A DNA stretch of 50,250 nucleotides. Source: Chitinophagaceae bacterium. GTDB taxonomy: Bacteria > Bacteroidota > Bacteroidia > Chitinophagales > Chitinophagaceae. The notes under the pieces are model-generated. The model made no database searches. It was not told the DNA's origin and saw nothing but the letters and a program-made list of their open reading frames with translations. Shown here piece after piece: positions 23,843 to 34,303 of this stretch. The DNA is taken from positions 1 through 50,250 of the forward strand of contig JAEUVS010000135.1 of NCBI GenBank assembly GCA_016786745.1, written 5' to 3'. Position numbers and translations under genes: made by a program. Numbering within the stretch: the stretch's first letter is position 1; every line of letters starts with the position of its first letter.

Positions 23843-25312
23843 CTAAGGTAAATCCCTTTTCAGCATCTCATCCCTGTTCGCTATTTCCCAGGTGGTATAA
23901 AAAATAGTCTGCGCGCGGTGCGACAGAAGATCATAACGTATCTTATCAGGCGTATCCGTGGGACGATGGTAGTCTTCGTGCAGGCCGCTGAAATAAAAAA
24001 TTGCCGGTACGCCCTTTTTCGCAAAGTTGTAATGATCACTGCGGTAGTAAATCCTTTCCGGATCATCCGGACTATTATATTTATAGTCGAAGTGAAGTTT
24101 ATGGTGCTTACTGTTGAGGCCCTCACTAATGGGTCGAAGATCAGAACTTAGCCTGTTGTCGCCCACCACATAGATATAATTCAGTGAGTCCCCCTTTCGA
24201 CCTTTCTCTATTCTTCCTATCATATCAATATTCACATTGGCCGAAGTGCTGTCCATCGGAAACGCAGGATGGTCGGAGTAATAAGCCGAACCCCATAGGC
24301 CTTTTTCTTCCCCTGAAACAGTCATAAAAATAATAGTGCGCCGGGGTTTCATTCCGGCCCCGGCAGCCAGTGAAAAGGCCTGTGCTATTTCAAGAACCGT
24401 CACCGTTCCGGAGCCATCATCATCAGCGCCATAATAAATTACAGAATCCCTCGCTCCAAGATGATCATAGTGCGCCGTCAGCACAACAGCCTGCTGCTTT
24501 TTATCGGTGCCCTCCATCACGCCGATTACATTACTGCTCTGCAGGTGTTCTGTAATTTTCGCATGTTCGAGCTTTACCGGCACCGGGTACGATTTCGAAA
24601 CATCTGTGCCCGCCTTCATAGCCTTATCTATACCGGCGAGATGATCCTTAAAAATAACCGGCAGTAATTTATCTGACACCACAAATGTGTTGGGCAAACT
24701 ATCCTGCCTGTAGTCGCGTACATACATTCTCGCCTCGCGCGGTGCATTACCTTTCGAAAAACGCGACTGCACAATCAGCAATGCTTCGGCGCCATTTTTT
24801 TTCGCCGCTCTCTGCAGGCTGTAATAATCTGCCGCCTTCGGCCAAACCACCACAACCTTTCCACGTGCATTTACATTTTTATAGTCGTCTGAAGAGGTAT
24901 CACTGCGACCAAGTCCTGCAAAAACAATTTCACCCGATTGAAAAGCTATATTAAAACCTGAATTTGAAGTAACATAAAATTCGGAATCAAACTCCAGCTC
25001 CCTGCCGTTAATGTTTAGTGATGCCCTCACGAGCGAATCCCGGAACACGGGAAATTGTTGCTGGTAACCACCTTCCCATCCCGGCAGCAGGTGATATTGC
25101 TTAAACTGCTCTTCGATGTATGCGGCGGCGGTACGTTGTCCCTCTGTCGCGGTTTCCCTTCCTTTCATTTCGGCAGAGGCAATTTTATAGAGGTGATCTT
25201 TAAGATCTGAAGATGTAATTGTGTTAGCGAATTTCTCCACCTGCGTGAATGCCTGCAGGTAACTTAGCGCCAGTATAAAAAACAAAGAAATTTTTTGCTT
25301 TAACAATGTCAT
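23843..25312 (-). CDS. Secreted M28-family zinc metallopeptidase (aminopeptidase-like)
   Basis: A 489-residue exported protein with a signal peptide (ISLFFILALSYLQAFTQ). A PA-like insert lies at ~100-250, inside an M28 peptidase domain. Zinc ligands are recognisable: HYDHLG, GADDDGSGT, SGEEKGLWGS (catalytic Glu-Glu), NIDMIGRI and RSDHYNFAKKGVPAIFY. It likely trims peptides in the periplasm or outside the cell. It begins 12 nt after the Uup gene stop on the same strand, so the two may be cotranscribed. Confidence 0.92.
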   Translation of the reverse strand: MTLLKQKISLFFILALSYLQAFTQVEKFANTITSSDLKDHLYKIASAEMKGRETATEGQRTAAAYIEEQFKQYHLLPGWEGGYQQQFPVFRDSLVRASLNINGRELEFDSEFYVTSNSGFNIAFQSGEIVFAGLGRSDTSSDDYKNVNARGKVVVVWPKAADYYSLQRAAKKNGAEALLIVQSRFSKGNAPREARMYVRDYRQDSLPNTFVVSDKLLPVIFKDHLAGIDKAMKAGTDVSKSYPVPVKLEHAKITEHLQSSNVIGVMEGTDKKQQAVVLTAHYDHLGARDSVIYYGADDDGSGTVTVLEIAQAFSLAAGAGMKPRRTIIFMTVSGEEKGLWGSAYYSDHPAFPMDSTSANVNIDMIGRIEKGRKGDSLNYIYVVGDNRLSSDLRPISEGLNSKHHKLHFDYKYNSPDDPERIYYRSDHYNFAKKGVPAIFYFSGLHEDYHRPTDTPDKIRYDLLSHRAQTIFYTTWEIANRDEMLKRDLP

Positions 25313-25324
25313 TGGTTCCGGGGT

Positions 25325-27193
25325 TTATTGTTCCTCGATTTCACTCAATTCGAGCCATCGCATTTCTTTCTCGTCGAGTTGTTGATTGATTATGCCGATT
25401 CGTTCCGAAGCCTTCATCAGCTCTTCATACGGCAGTGAAGCATCTGCCATCTGAACGGTGAGCAAACTTTTCTCATCCTCCAGTTGTTTTATCTCTTTCT
25501 GCAGGTTGTTCCACTCACGCTTTTCATTAAACGACATTTTCCTTTTCTGCTTCTGGGGTTTAACGGAAGTTACAATTTTTCCTTTCTCTTCAACAGGTTG
25601 CACAGCTTTTAGTGACGAACGGTAATCTGAATAGTTGCCCGGAAAATCCTTCACCATTCCATCCCCTTCAAACACAAAAAGATGATCCACCAGCTTGTCC
25701 ATAAAGTAACGGTCGTGCGAAACTATTACGAGGCAACCGGGAAAGTCTTCGAGAAAATTCTCAAGCACATTGAGCGTGGGAAGGTCGAGGTCGTTGGTGG
25801 GTTCGTCGAGTACTAAAAAATTTGGATTTCGAAAAAGTACCGATAACAAATGTAGTCGTCTTTTTTCGCCACCACTTAATTTAGACAGCGGCGTGTACTG
25901 TTGTTCCGGCGGAAACAAAAAAAGGTTGAGAAATTGCGAGGCGCTCAGTGTTCCACCATCGGCAAGCGGAAAGTGTTCCGCTATGTTCTTTACATACTCA
26001 ATAACTCTCATGTCTTCCTTAACCGGCAAACCAGACTGCGAATAGTTGCCGAATACTACCGTTTCGCCAATGTTAATTTTCCCGCTATCAGGCGGTTCAA
26101 TGCCCTGCACAATATTCAGGAACGTCGACTTGCCGGCGCCGTTTCTTCCCACAACACCGATCCTTTCGCCTTTTTTGAAAGTATAGTCGAATCCTTTCAA
26201 TATGGTCTTCTCTCCATAGCTCTTGTAAACTTTCTTCATTTCAACCACTTTCCCACCCAGGCGGTTCATCTTCACCTGTAGCTGCAACTGGCGGTCCTCC
26301 ATCCTTTTCTTTGCCCTCGCTTCAACATCGCTGAACGCGTCGATCCGGCTTTTCGACTTTGTGGTACGCGCCTTAGGCTGTTTACGCATCCATTCGAGTT
26401 CCTTCCTGTAAAGGTTCTTTGCCTTGTCAATACTCGCGACGTCACTCTCAACACGCGCGGCTTTTTTCTCGAGATAATTTTCATAGTCGCCCTTGTACAC
26501 ATACATGTTGCTATCGTCGAGTTCCCATATTTCGTCGCAAACGTTGTCGAGAAAATAGCGGTCGTGGGTTACGAGCAGGAGGGTTACGCGTTCCTGCGAT
26601 AGGTAATGTTCGAGCCATTCTACCATCTCCACATCGAGGTGGTTTGTGGGTTCGTCCATGATCAGGAGAACGTGGTTATGCTCAAATCCAATATCCACAA
26701 GCGTTTTCGCGAGTGCCACACGTTTCCGCTGGCCGCCTGAAAGTGTCGATACCTGTTGATTGAGGTGGTGTATGTTGAGTTTCCCGAAAATCTGGTGCAC
26801 CTTATTTTCAAAATCCCATGCGGCCAGCTCATCCATCGCCACAATTGCGTTTCCAACTTCGGCTTCATTTCCGCTATCCAACGCAGCTTCATATTCCCTG
26901 ATGGCGTTTGTTACCGGATGTTTGTGATGAAAGATATTATCGAGAATAGTGCTGTCTTCAATAAAAACGGGTTCCTGTTCGAACAGGGCCACTGTAACCT
27001 CTTTATTGATCCAGATATTGCCTGTATCTGTTGTTTCTTTGCCCGCGAGTATGCGAAGAAGTGTTGATTTTCCGCTACCGTTGCGGGCAACGATCGCTAT
27101 CTTGTCGCCCTCTTCAATGTTGAATGAAATATTTCTAAAAAGTGGTTTTATGCCGTACGACTTCGATAATCCCTCTGCAGAAACATAATGCAT
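25325..27193 (-). CDS. uup: ABC-F ATPase, Uup-like
   Basis: The 622-residue soluble protein has two ABC ATPase domains: Walker A NGSGKSTLL (~39-47) and GAGKSTFL; signatures LSGGQRKRVALAK and LSGGEKRRLHLLS; Walker B MDEPTNHLD and LDEPTNDLD. A Lys-rich linker joins them, with no membrane segment. A C-terminal coiled coil (~540-620, NEKREWNNLQKEIKQLEDEK) is the feature that distinguishes Uup from EttA and other ABC-F proteins. Uup proteins act on ribosomes or branched DNA. It is the first gene of a pair with the M28 peptidase. Confidence 0.92.
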   Translation of the reverse strand: MHYVSAEGLSKSYGIKPLFRNISFNIEEGDKIAIVARNGSGKSTLLRILAGKETTDTGNIWINKEVTVALFEQEPVFIEDSTILDNIFHHKHPVTNAIREYEAALDSGNEAEVGNAIVAMDELAAWDFENKVHQIFGKLNIHHLNQQVSTLSGGQRKRVALAKTLVDIGFEHNHVLLIMDEPTNHLDVEMVEWLEHYLSQERVTLLLVTHDRYFLDNVCDEIWELDDSNMYVYKGDYENYLEKKAARVESDVASIDKAKNLYRKELEWMRKQPKARTTKSKSRIDAFSDVEARAKKRMEDRQLQLQVKMNRLGGKVVEMKKVYKSYGEKTILKGFDYTFKKGERIGVVGRNGAGKSTFLNIVQGIEPPDSGKINIGETVVFGNYSQSGLPVKEDMRVIEYVKNIAEHFPLADGGTLSASQFLNLFLFPPEQQYTPLSKLSGGEKRRLHLLSVLFRNPNFLVLDEPTNDLDLPTLNVLENFLEDFPGCLVIVSHDRYFMDKLVDHLFVFEGDGMVKDFPGNYSDYRSSLKAVQPVEEKGKIVTSVKPQKQKRKMSFNEKREWNNLQKEIKQLEDEKSLLTVQMADASLPYEELMKASERIGIINQQLDEKEMRWLELSEIEEQ

Positions 27194-27242
27194 GACGCGA
27201 AGTTAATTAACCAAGTTTTAAAATAATACCTAACTTAAATCC

Positions 27243-28127
27243 ATGATAAAGTCCAAATTATCACCCCATATGCAGCTCGCGCTTGTATTTCTGCTATTCG
27301 GTACGATTTGGATAGTTCTTACTGACCTGCTTATCATCAACATTTCCAGGAACAACCTGTCGTTTCTTTCGCGCGTGCAAACATACAAGGGTGTACTGTT
27401 CATGTGCATCGCGGCGGTGTTCATTTTTTTTGTATCAAGGAAAATTCTTTTTCGTCAGCATGTGCTGCAACAGGAACTAAATGACGAGCGCCTTCGTTAT
27501 AAAAATGAAATCGCTCTCGAGGTGTTCAACGCGCAGGAGAGGGAACGTAAAAAAATCGGCGAAGAGCTGCACGACAACGTGAACCAGCTTCTTGGTGTGG
27601 TGAAACTCTACATTGAGCATGCGCAGGTAAATCCCGCGGCCCAGAATGAAATGCTCAAAAAGAGCTCGGAATATATTAAACAGGTGATAGACGAGATCAG
27701 GGGTCTCTCTAAGTCGCTTATATCTCCCACGATAAATGATGTCGGCCTCCTTGAAGCTCTGAGAGAACTTATCGAAAGCATCGTTAAAATCAGGGACATG
27801 GAGATCGAGGTGTACAGAAATAATTTTTCAGAAGAATCTCTTACCGATCATCAAAAGCTGATGTTGTACCGCATTATGCAGGAGCAGCTCAACAATATCC
27901 TTAAGCATGCAAAAGCTGAGCATGTCGATATAACACTCAGCCGTACAGGTCAAACCGTTCAACTTACAATCGAAGATGATGGTGTGGGTTTCGACCCGAA
28001 GAAGATAAAATCGGGCCTGGGCTTAAAAAACATTCGCCACAGGCTTGAGCTGTTCAACGGAAAATTAGAAGTCATTTCTTCCCCGCAAAAAGGCTGCAAG
28101 CTTGAAGCGATGTTTGATGTTACTTAA
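27243..28127 (+). CDS. Membrane-bound sensor histidine kinase (NarX/DesK-type, HisKA_3)
   Basis: The 294-residue product has two membrane helices (~12-33 and ~50-66) with a very short periplasmic loop. The dimer/phospho domain has the ERERKKIGEELHDNVNQLLG motif with His110, and the HATPase domain has LNNILKHAKA (N box), EDDGVGFD and GLGLKNIRHR. Kinases of this type usually phosphorylate a LuxR/NarL-type regulator, but none is in the window, so it is an orphan here. The short loop suggests it senses within or near the membrane. Confidence 0.92.
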   Translation: MIKSKLSPHMQLALVFLLFGTIWIVLTDLLIINISRNNLSFLSRVQTYKGVLFMCIAAVFIFFVSRKILFRQHVLQQELNDERLRYKNEIALEVFNAQERERKKIGEELHDNVNQLLGVVKLYIEHAQVNPAAQNEMLKKSSEYIKQVIDEIRGLSKSLISPTINDVGLLEALRELIESIVKIRDMEIEVYRNNFSEESLTDHQKLMLYRIMQEQLNNILKHAKAEHVDITLSRTGQTVQLTIEDDGVGFDPKKIKSGLGLKNIRHRLELFNGKLEVISSPQKGCKLEAMFDVT

Positions 28128-28164
28128 TCAATAATTACTTAATCAATAATTACTTAATCAATAA
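28120..28164. repeat. 15-bp perfect tandem repeat x3 across convergent stop codons
   Basis: TTACTTAATCAATAA occurs three times without mismatch. The first copy contains the stop of the histidine kinase gene and the third contains the stop of the convergent lactonase gene, so the two 3' ends lie in one repeat block. Confidence 0.9.
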
Positions 28165-29264
28165 AATAAAAGGCACACTGGTTGAATGATGGAAATCTTT
28201 TTTCCTGTTTCTTCCGGTACACCTGTCTGGGCATTTCTTTTAAATATGGTGATGTTATCTGAGTCACCGTTTGCTGACAATATAAATTTATCTGTCGGAT
28301 CAACGGTGAAATCGCGCGGGGCATCGCCACCACTGGATACGATTTTATTCAACTTAACTTTTCCCGAAGACTGGTCAATCGAAAATGCCGCTATCGTATT
28401 CGATCCTCCGCGGTTGGATGCATATAGAGATTTTCCGTCTGCGGAAATCTTAATGGCTGCGCTGCCGATCTCGCCCTTGTAATCCTGAGGATGCGCATTG
28501 ATAGTTTGAATGTTTTTCAGCGAACCATCTTTGGAAACACTGTATGCACTCACGTTGCCCGACAGCTCTTCGATGGTGTAGGCATAAGGAAGAGAAGGAT
28601 GGAAGATAATGTGCCGCGGTCCCGCTCCGGGCGCAGTGCTCGTTTCGATTGCTTTTTCGGCTACTGGTTTTGAAGCCCCCGGATTAAAAGGATACATGTA
28701 AATCTTGTCGGTACCGAGGTCGGTTATTGCGAGATATTTTCCGTCGGGGCTGAATACTGAGGAATGTACATGAGGTTTTTCCTGCCTGTCTTTGTTTGCG
28801 CCACTGCCGGTATGTTTAATGATTTGCGCAGCTTCACCTACCGAGCCGTTCGCGGCGATCGGGAAGACTGAGAAGTTTCCACCTGTATAGTTTCCTGCAA
28901 CAACCCATTTGCCGCTTTTGTCTACTGAAATGTAACAAGGATGATCGCCGTGGGTAAGCTGTGAGTTAATCGGTGTTATTGTTCCCGATGAAGCATCAAA
29001 TGAAAATGCGCTCACTCCGCCTTTGCCGTCGCCGTTTTCATTTACCGAATACAAAAATTTTTTATCGGGCGATAATGCGAGGTAAGAAGGATTTTCTGAA
29101 AACGTACTGCTCACTTTCTGCAATTCGCCGTTCGATGTATTGAATTTATATACATAAATGCCTTCGCTCTTTTTGCCGGTATATGTTCCTACCAGTAAAA
29201 TTTTTTCCTGTGCGTTTAATACAACTGATGTCATCATCGCGATAGTTAAAATTAATAATCTCAT
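28158..29264 (-). CDS. Exported lactonase-family seven-bladed beta-propeller protein (6-phosphogluconolactonase-like)
   Basis: The 368-residue product has a signal peptide (RLLILTIAMMTSVVLNAQ) followed by repeated propeller blades (LLVGTYTGKKSEGIYVYKF, YLALSPDKKFLYSVNE, CYISVDKSGKWVVAGNY, RHIIFHPSLPYAYTIEE). It matches the YbhE/Pgl-type lactonase family. Export argues against a role in the cytosolic pentose pathway, so the true substrate is uncertain. An upstream frame exists to 29321, but ATG 29264 starts the signal peptide. It lies 58 nt downstream of the lipid kinase. Confidence 0.88.
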   Translation of the reverse strand: MRLLILTIAMMTSVVLNAQEKILLVGTYTGKKSEGIYVYKFNTSNGELQKVSSTFSENPSYLALSPDKKFLYSVNENGDGKGGVSAFSFDASSGTITPINSQLTHGDHPCYISVDKSGKWVVAGNYTGGNFSVFPIAANGSVGEAAQIIKHTGSGANKDRQEKPHVHSSVFSPDGKYLAITDLGTDKIYMYPFNPGASKPVAEKAIETSTAPGAGPRHIIFHPSLPYAYTIEELSGNVSAYSVSKDGSLKNIQTINAHPQDYKGEIGSAAIKISADGKSLYASNRGGSNTIAAFSIDQSSGKVKLNKIVSSGGDAPRDFTVDPTDKFILSANGDSDNITIFKRNAQTGVPEETGKKISIIQPVCLLFY

Positions 29265-29322
29265 GACCCGTTTTAATTTGAAAGAAATGTTTGAAAGAAA
29301 ATAATGCTGAAATATACGCAAT

Positions 29323-30201
29323 CTAAGGTATAACGAGTTTCAACCGGCCCGGAACGATTTTCGCTTCTACGGTGTGCAATTTCCCGAGATATTCACCATC
29401 AACCTGGAAATGTACTTTTTTTGTTGTCTGAATAGACACCGATGTTGCCGGGTATAGTTTTATTTTTTTCGGATTGAATGGTTGCGGTCGCAGCCACATC
29501 TTGAACAGTTCCGAAAGTGCGAGCCTTTTCATAATCACTACTTCGAATTGTCCGTCGTACAGATCGCCTTCCGGATTGATTACAGCGCCTGTTCCATACA
29601 TCCTTGCGTTGGCAAGCACCACCATAAGCGCCTTCATCGACACTTCATTGCCGTGCACCTTTATTTTAAGGGTCATCGGCGATTTTCTCCATAAGGTTTT
29701 CGCAACCTGTGTGGCGTAACCAAGTTTTCCTCTCAGTTTCCCTTCTTCAAAATATTTAATCAATTGCGCATTGAGGCCTATGTCACTAAGATGAAGGCAT
29801 ATATGACCGTTTATGTCGATCACATCTGCCTTCCTCGTTTTATTTTTTACTATTGTTTCGAGGGCCTCGTTCAGGTTTTGTGGAATATTCAGTTCGCGGG
29901 CCATGCCGTTTGCTGAACCCGCGGGTAATATGCCGAGCCCGATATCCATCCCTAAAATTTCCTTTGCTACTAACGATACAGTACCATCGCCACCGACCGC
30001 TACCACGGTTGTGGGTTTTACTCGCTCGATCCAGTGCCTCAGTGAATCCGGATCATTTTCGCCCGTAAGTATGTAAAACTCAATGCCGGCATCGATATTT
30101 TTGAAATATTCCCGCACTACCTTTTCCCATTCGACCTTCGTTTTACCGCCGGATATGGGGTTGATTACAAAAAGGTTTACGGAAGATGCTGGCGTTGGCA
30201 T
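29323..30201 (-). CDS. Diacylglycerol kinase-family lipid kinase (YegS/BmrU-like)
   Basis: A 292-residue soluble or membrane-peripheral kinase that uses ATP to phosphorylate a lipid such as diacylglycerol. Motifs seen are NPISGGKTK (N-terminal nucleotide-binding), VVAVGGDGTVS (the GGDGT catalytic motif), LGILPAGSANGMAREL and the later DGEYL-type segment (FQVDGEYLG). Length equals the YegS class. ATG 30201 is chosen because the 61 codons upstream overlap the divergent App1 gene and look unrelated. The start codons of the two divergent genes are only 27 nt apart. Confidence 0.9.
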   Translation of the reverse strand: MPTPASSVNLFVINPISGGKTKVEWEKVVREYFKNIDAGIEFYILTGENDPDSLRHWIERVKPTTVVAVGGDGTVSLVAKEILGMDIGLGILPAGSANGMARELNIPQNLNEALETIVKNKTRKADVIDINGHICLHLSDIGLNAQLIKYFEEGKLRGKLGYATQVAKTLWRKSPMTLKIKVHGNEVSMKALMVVLANARMYGTGAVINPEGDLYDGQFEVVIMKRLALSELFKMWLRPQPFNPKKIKLYPATSVSIQTTKKVHFQVDGEYLGKLHTVEAKIVPGRLKLVIP

Positions 30202-30228
30202 GAGAATGGATTTTGTTTTAAGGTAAAT

Positions 30229-31296
30229 ATGGATGAAAGCATTATAACCAACAACAATTATTCCCCACCTTTTATCAAAAGGATAAAGGAGAATTTGTTC
30301 AGGTGGATGCGGCTGACCAACAGGCCTGTAGTGAAAGTGTATCATGGTTACGGGGGCAACGGCGAAATTGTTGTGCTGGGGCATGTGCTGAAAACAAGTC
30401 CGCTGCCGCGTGTGAAATACAGGAGGAATTTCTGGACGAATACTTTAGCCCTCATCCGTTTATTTATTGTGAAACCGATACCTAAGGCGAAAGTGTCGCT
30501 TACATTCCGTGGGCAAACGATAGAACAAACGACAGATGATGATGGTTTTTTCCGATTTCAGTGGGCGGTGGATACCATGCCTGCACCAGGGTGGCACAAA
30601 GTAAATGTGGTGCTTGCGGAGGGGGTTGTGCAACGGTATCACGGTACAGTTGCCGGTGAGGGCAGCATTTATGTTCCTCACAGTGGGCAATACGCGATTA
30701 TTTCTGATATTGATGATACTTTTCTCATTTCACATTCTTCTGATCTTCGAAAGCGGCTGTTTGTTTTGCTCACAGAGAACGCGTATAGCCGCAAGCCGTT
30801 CGATGGTGTGGTGAAGCATTACCAGGCATTGGCTTATGCCGGCAGCAAAAGCGGCGAGCCAAATCCGTTCTTTTATGTGTCGAGCAGTGAATGGAACCTG
30901 TATGATTATATCAGGGAATTTTGTAAGAAAAATGAGTTGCCGGAGGGGATTTTTTTGCTGAATAAACTAAAGCGGGTTTCACAGGCGTGGAAGACGGGTC
31001 AGAATCGTCATAAGACGAAATTTTTTAGAATTTCAAGGATACTTGAAGCGTTTCCTGCGCAGGACTTTATTTTACTTGGTGATGATTCGCAACAGGATCC
31101 TGAAATTTATGCGGCGTTAACCGAACATTTTCCCGGGCAGGTAAAGGCTGTTTATTTGCGGAATGTTTTCCATAAAAATGAAGTGGTGGTAAAGGCGGCA
31201 GTGGAGCGCATTGAAGCGGCGGGTATTCCGGTTTGCAGGTTTGTGCATAGTGCGGATGCGCTCGCGCACTCTCATGCTATTGGGCTGATTTCTTAA
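30229..31296 (+). CDS. App1-type phosphatidate phosphatase (DUF2183)
   Basis: The 355-residue protein has a beta-rich N-terminal part (~35-155, with VKVYHGYGGNGEIVVLGHVL and a CNA/SpaA-like VSLTFRGQTI fold) and a C-terminal HAD-like App1 domain. The domain carries the DIDDT motif at residues 160-164 (DxDxT), FYVSSSEWNLYD, and the LLGDDSQQDPEIY segment. The yeast relative App1 converts phosphatidate to diacylglycerol. It is divergent from a diacylglycerol-kinase-like gene, which would do the reverse reaction. Confidence 0.88.
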   Translation: MDESIITNNNYSPPFIKRIKENLFRWMRLTNRPVVKVYHGYGGNGEIVVLGHVLKTSPLPRVKYRRNFWTNTLALIRLFIVKPIPKAKVSLTFRGQTIEQTTDDDGFFRFQWAVDTMPAPGWHKVNVVLAEGVVQRYHGTVAGEGSIYVPHSGQYAIISDIDDTFLISHSSDLRKRLFVLLTENAYSRKPFDGVVKHYQALAYAGSKSGEPNPFFYVSSSEWNLYDYIREFCKKNELPEGIFLLNKLKRVSQAWKTGQNRHKTKFFRISRILEAFPAQDFILLGDDSQQDPEIYAALTEHFPGQVKAVYLRNVFHKNEVVVKAAVERIEAAGIPVCRFVHSADALAHSHAIGLIS

Positions 31297-31320
31297 ATGT
31301 TTGCCACGCAATTATTTGAA

Positions 31321-31350
31321 CCCACCCCTGGCCCCTCCCTCAGGGAGGGG
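31321..31350. terminator. GC-rich palindrome, bidirectional terminator candidate
   Basis: CCCCTCCCT-c-AGGGAGGGG has perfect 9-bp arms, with CCCACCCC on one side and a T/A-rich stretch (to ~31390) on the other. It sits between convergent App1 and gcvP. A near-identical inverted copy lies at 48176-48215. Confidence 0.6.
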
Positions 31351-31398
31351 AAGTATTTTTCTCTTTTCTTAATAAAAAATAAAAAAAAGAAAACAAAA

Positions 31399-34272
31399 TC
31401 ACGCATATGCCTCCGTGGGCTCACACACACAAATCAAATTCCTGTCACCATACGTATTATTAATCCTCGCAACCGACGGCCAAAACTTATTCCTGGCAAC
31501 ATAAGCCAACGGAAACGCAGCCTCCTGCCGCGAATACTTATGACTCCATTCATCAGCACAAATCACACCCATCGTATGCGGCGCATTCTTCAATACATTA
31601 TCCGTTTTATCAGCTCTGCCTGATTCAATCGCTGTAATCTCTTCGTGTATACTGATCAGCGCATCACAAAAGCGATCGAGCTCAGCTTTAGGCTCACTTT
31701 CCGTCGGCTCGATCATAATTGTTCCGGGCACCGGGAAACTCATAGTAGGAGCATGAAACCCATAGTCCATTAGCCTCTTCGCCACATCTTCCGCTTCAAT
31801 ACCGCAGCTCGATTTAAACGGCCGCAGGTCAACTATAAATTCATGCGCACATGTTCCATTCTTGCCGAGGTAAAGAATTTTATAATACTTCTCCAACCGC
31901 GCCTTCATATAATTAGCGTTCAGAATAGCATACTGTGTTGCACGACGCAAACCTGTTGAACCAAGCAATTTGATATATGCATAGCTGATCAGCAAGATAC
32001 TCGCTGAACCATACGGCGCCGCACTCACCGCGTTAGCGTGTTTCGCCTTTTTATTAATCGAAACGTGGCCCGGTAAAAAAGCAGCAAGTTGTTCGGTTAC
32101 ACAGATAGGACCCATGCCCGGTCCACCGCCGCCGTGTGGAATCGCAAATGTTTTATGAAGATTAAGATGGCAAACATCGGCGCCAATATTTCCTGGTGAG
32201 GTAAGGCCCACCTGCGCATTCATATTCGCGCCATCCATATACACCAATCCTCCATTGTCGTGAACAACTTTGCAAATTTCCCTGATACTTTCTTCAAACA
32301 CGCCATGCGTAGACGGATAAGTAACCATCAGGCACGACAATGATTCTTTATACTGTTCGGCTTTCGTTTTAAGATCGGCCACGTCGATATGGCCCTCTTC
32401 ATCACTCTTCACCACTACCACTTTCATCCCGGCGAGTACGGCGCTTGCAGGGTTCGTACCATGCGCTGAAATAGGAATAAGCACCACGTTACGGTGATCT
32501 TCTCCACGGTCGAGGTGGTATGCCCTTATTGTCAGGAGTCCCGCGTATTCGCCCTGTGCGCCACTGTTTGGTTGTAGTGAACATGCATCAAAGCCTGTAA
32601 TGGTACACAGGTAACTGCTAAGTTCATCAGTGATTTGCCTGTAACCTTCGGCCTGGTTAACGGGAACGAAGGGATGAAGGTTGGCAAACTCGGACCAGCT
32701 AACCGGTATAAGTTCAGTTGCCGCGTTCAGCTTCATCGTGCAGCTTCCCAATGGAATCATGGAAGTGTTCAACGATAAATCACGGTTCTCAAGATGTTTG
32801 ATATAACGCATCATTTCAGATTCGCTGTGATGCGCATTAAAAACAGAATGCGTAAGAAATTCCGACGAGCGTTTAAGCGCAGCAGGAATATGAGCCGTCG
32901 GAGAATCGGTTTCTATTGTAATACTTGATGTATCGTTGCCTTTTGCTTCGTTGAACACCGAAACAATGTCGAGAAGATCGGATGGAAGCGTCGTTTCGTC
33001 GAGGGAAATGCCAATATAGTTGTTGTCGAAATAGCGGAAGTTAATTTCTTTTGCTTCTGCTATTTTCCTGATAGCAGCGCTATCCTCTGCTTTTATTTTG
33101 AGTGTATCGAAATAATATTCGTTAACCTGTTTGTAACCTGCGTGTGTTAATTCTGTATGAAGAATCTGCGCGAGCGTTGTGACGCGCGTTGCAATCTTCT
33201 TTAACCCTGCGGGCCCGTGATACACGGCATACATCGCGGCCATGTTCGCCAGGAGCGCCTGCGCAGTGCAGATATTAGATGTTGCCTTTTCGCGTTTGAT
33301 GTGCTGCTCTCTTGTTTGAAGCGCCATGCGCAATGCGCGCTGTCCCATTGCGTCGACGGAAATACCGATGATGCGGCCGGGAATCCCTCTTTTGAATTCA
33401 TCCTTTGCCGCGAAGAAGCCTGCATGCGGACCGCCATATCCCATAGGCACTCCAAAACGTTGTGCCGAACCGACGGCCACATCAGCGCCAAGTTCGCCCG
33501 GAGGAGTGAGCAAAGTGAGCGCTAAAAGGTCGGTGGCCATTACAACATATCCTTTCGCTTCGTGAACCTTTTCAATAAATCCGCGGGTATCTTCAATGCT
33601 TCCGTTGTTGTCGGGATATTGAACTATCGCGCCAAAATATGTTTCATCTATCGCTGCCGAACGGTAATCGCCAAATACAATCTCAATTCCAACAGGCTGT
33701 GCGCGTGTAATGATCACGTCTTTCGTTTGAGGAAAAATGTTCTCATTAACAAAAAACTTCGGCTGTTTTATTTCGTCGGTTTTGTTAACATGATGATAGA
33801 TCATGGTCATTGCTTCGGCTGCCCCGGTCGCTTCGTCGAGCAATGATGCGTTCGCAAGTGGCAATGCGGTCAGGTCGGTGACCATCGTCTGGAAATTCAG
33901 GAGGCTCTCCAGGCGGCCCTGCGAAATTTCAGCCTGGTACGGTGTGTATTGGGTGTACCATCCCGGGTTTTCGAAAATATTTCTAAGGATAACCGGCGGG
34001 GTGATAGTGCCGTAATAACCCTGGCCAATAACCGATCTGTATACTTTATTTTTTGCGGCGATTGCCCTCAGTTCCTGTAAATACTCGTATTCGCTAAGCG
34101 GATCGGAAGTATGCAGCGGTTTATCGAGCAGGATATCTTTCGGGATGGTTGCTTCGATGAGATTGTCGAGGCTGTCCATGCCCATTGTTTTCAGCATTTC
34201 AGCTGTTTCATTTTCATCCGGGCCTATATGTCGGTGCTGAAATTCATACTTTTGTTCTTCGGAGAGATTCAT
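31399..34272 (-). CDS. gcvP: Glycine dehydrogenase (decarboxylating), glycine cleavage P protein
   Basis: The 957-residue PLP enzyme decarboxylates glycine and passes the aminomethyl group to lipoyl-GcvH. It is the single-chain form (N- and C-halves fused), as in E. coli. The N-terminal half opens with [12 protein letters not shown] and has the [14 protein letters not shown] stretch. The C-terminal half has [13 protein letters not shown] and the PLP-Lys motif [19 protein letters not shown]. gcvT and gcvH are not adjacent. A -7 box (34304-34311) lies ~30 nt upstream of the ATG. The window also holds lipB, which serves the same lipoyl system. Confidence 0.97.
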   Translation of the reverse strand: MNLSEEQKYEFQHRHIGPDENETAEMLKTMGMDSLDNLIEATIPKDILLDKPLHTSDPLSEYEYLQELRAIAAKNKVYRSVIGQGYYGTITPPVILRNIFENPGWYTQYTPYQAEISQGRLESLLNFQTMVTDLTALPLANASLLDEATGAAEAMTMIYHHVNKTDEIKQPKFFVNENIFPQTKDVIITRAQPVGIEIVFGDYRSAAIDETYFGAIVQYPDNNGSIEDTRGFIEKVHEAKGYVVMATDLLALTLLTPPGELGADVAVGSAQRFGVPMGYGGPHAGFFAAKDEFKRGIPGRIIGISVDAMGQRALRMALQTREQHIKREKATSNICTAQALLANMAAMYAVYHGPAGLKKIATRVTTLAQILHTELTHAGYKQVNEYYFDTLKIKAEDSAAIRKIAEAKEINFRYFDNNYIGISLDETTLPSDLLDIVSVFNEAKGNDTSSITIETDSPTAHIPAALKRSSEFLTHSVFNAHHSESEMMRYIKHLENRDLSLNTSMIPLGSCTMKLNAATELIPVSWSEFANLHPFVPVNQAEGYRQITDELSSYLCTITGFDACSLQPNSGAQGEYAGLLTIRAYHLDRGEDHRNVVLIPISAHGTNPASAVLAGMKVVVVKSDEEGHIDVADLKTKAEQYKESLSCLMVTYPSTHGVFEESIREICKVVHDNGGLVYMDGANMNAQVGLTSPGNIGADVCHLNLHKTFAIPHGGGGPGMGPICVTEQLAAFLPGHVSINKKAKHANAVSAAPYGSASILLISYAYIKLLGSTGLRRATQYAILNANYMKARLEKYYKILYLGKNGTCAHEFIVDLRPFKSSCGIEAEDVAKRLMDYGFHAPTMSFPVPGTIMIEPTESEPKAELDRFCDALISIHEEITAIESGRADKTDNVLKNAPHTMGVICADEWSHKYSRQEAAFPLAYVARNKFWPSVARINNTYGDRNLICVCEPTEAYA

Positions 34273-34303
34273 AACAGAGGTGACGAAATTTTAAAAAGTT
34301 CCG

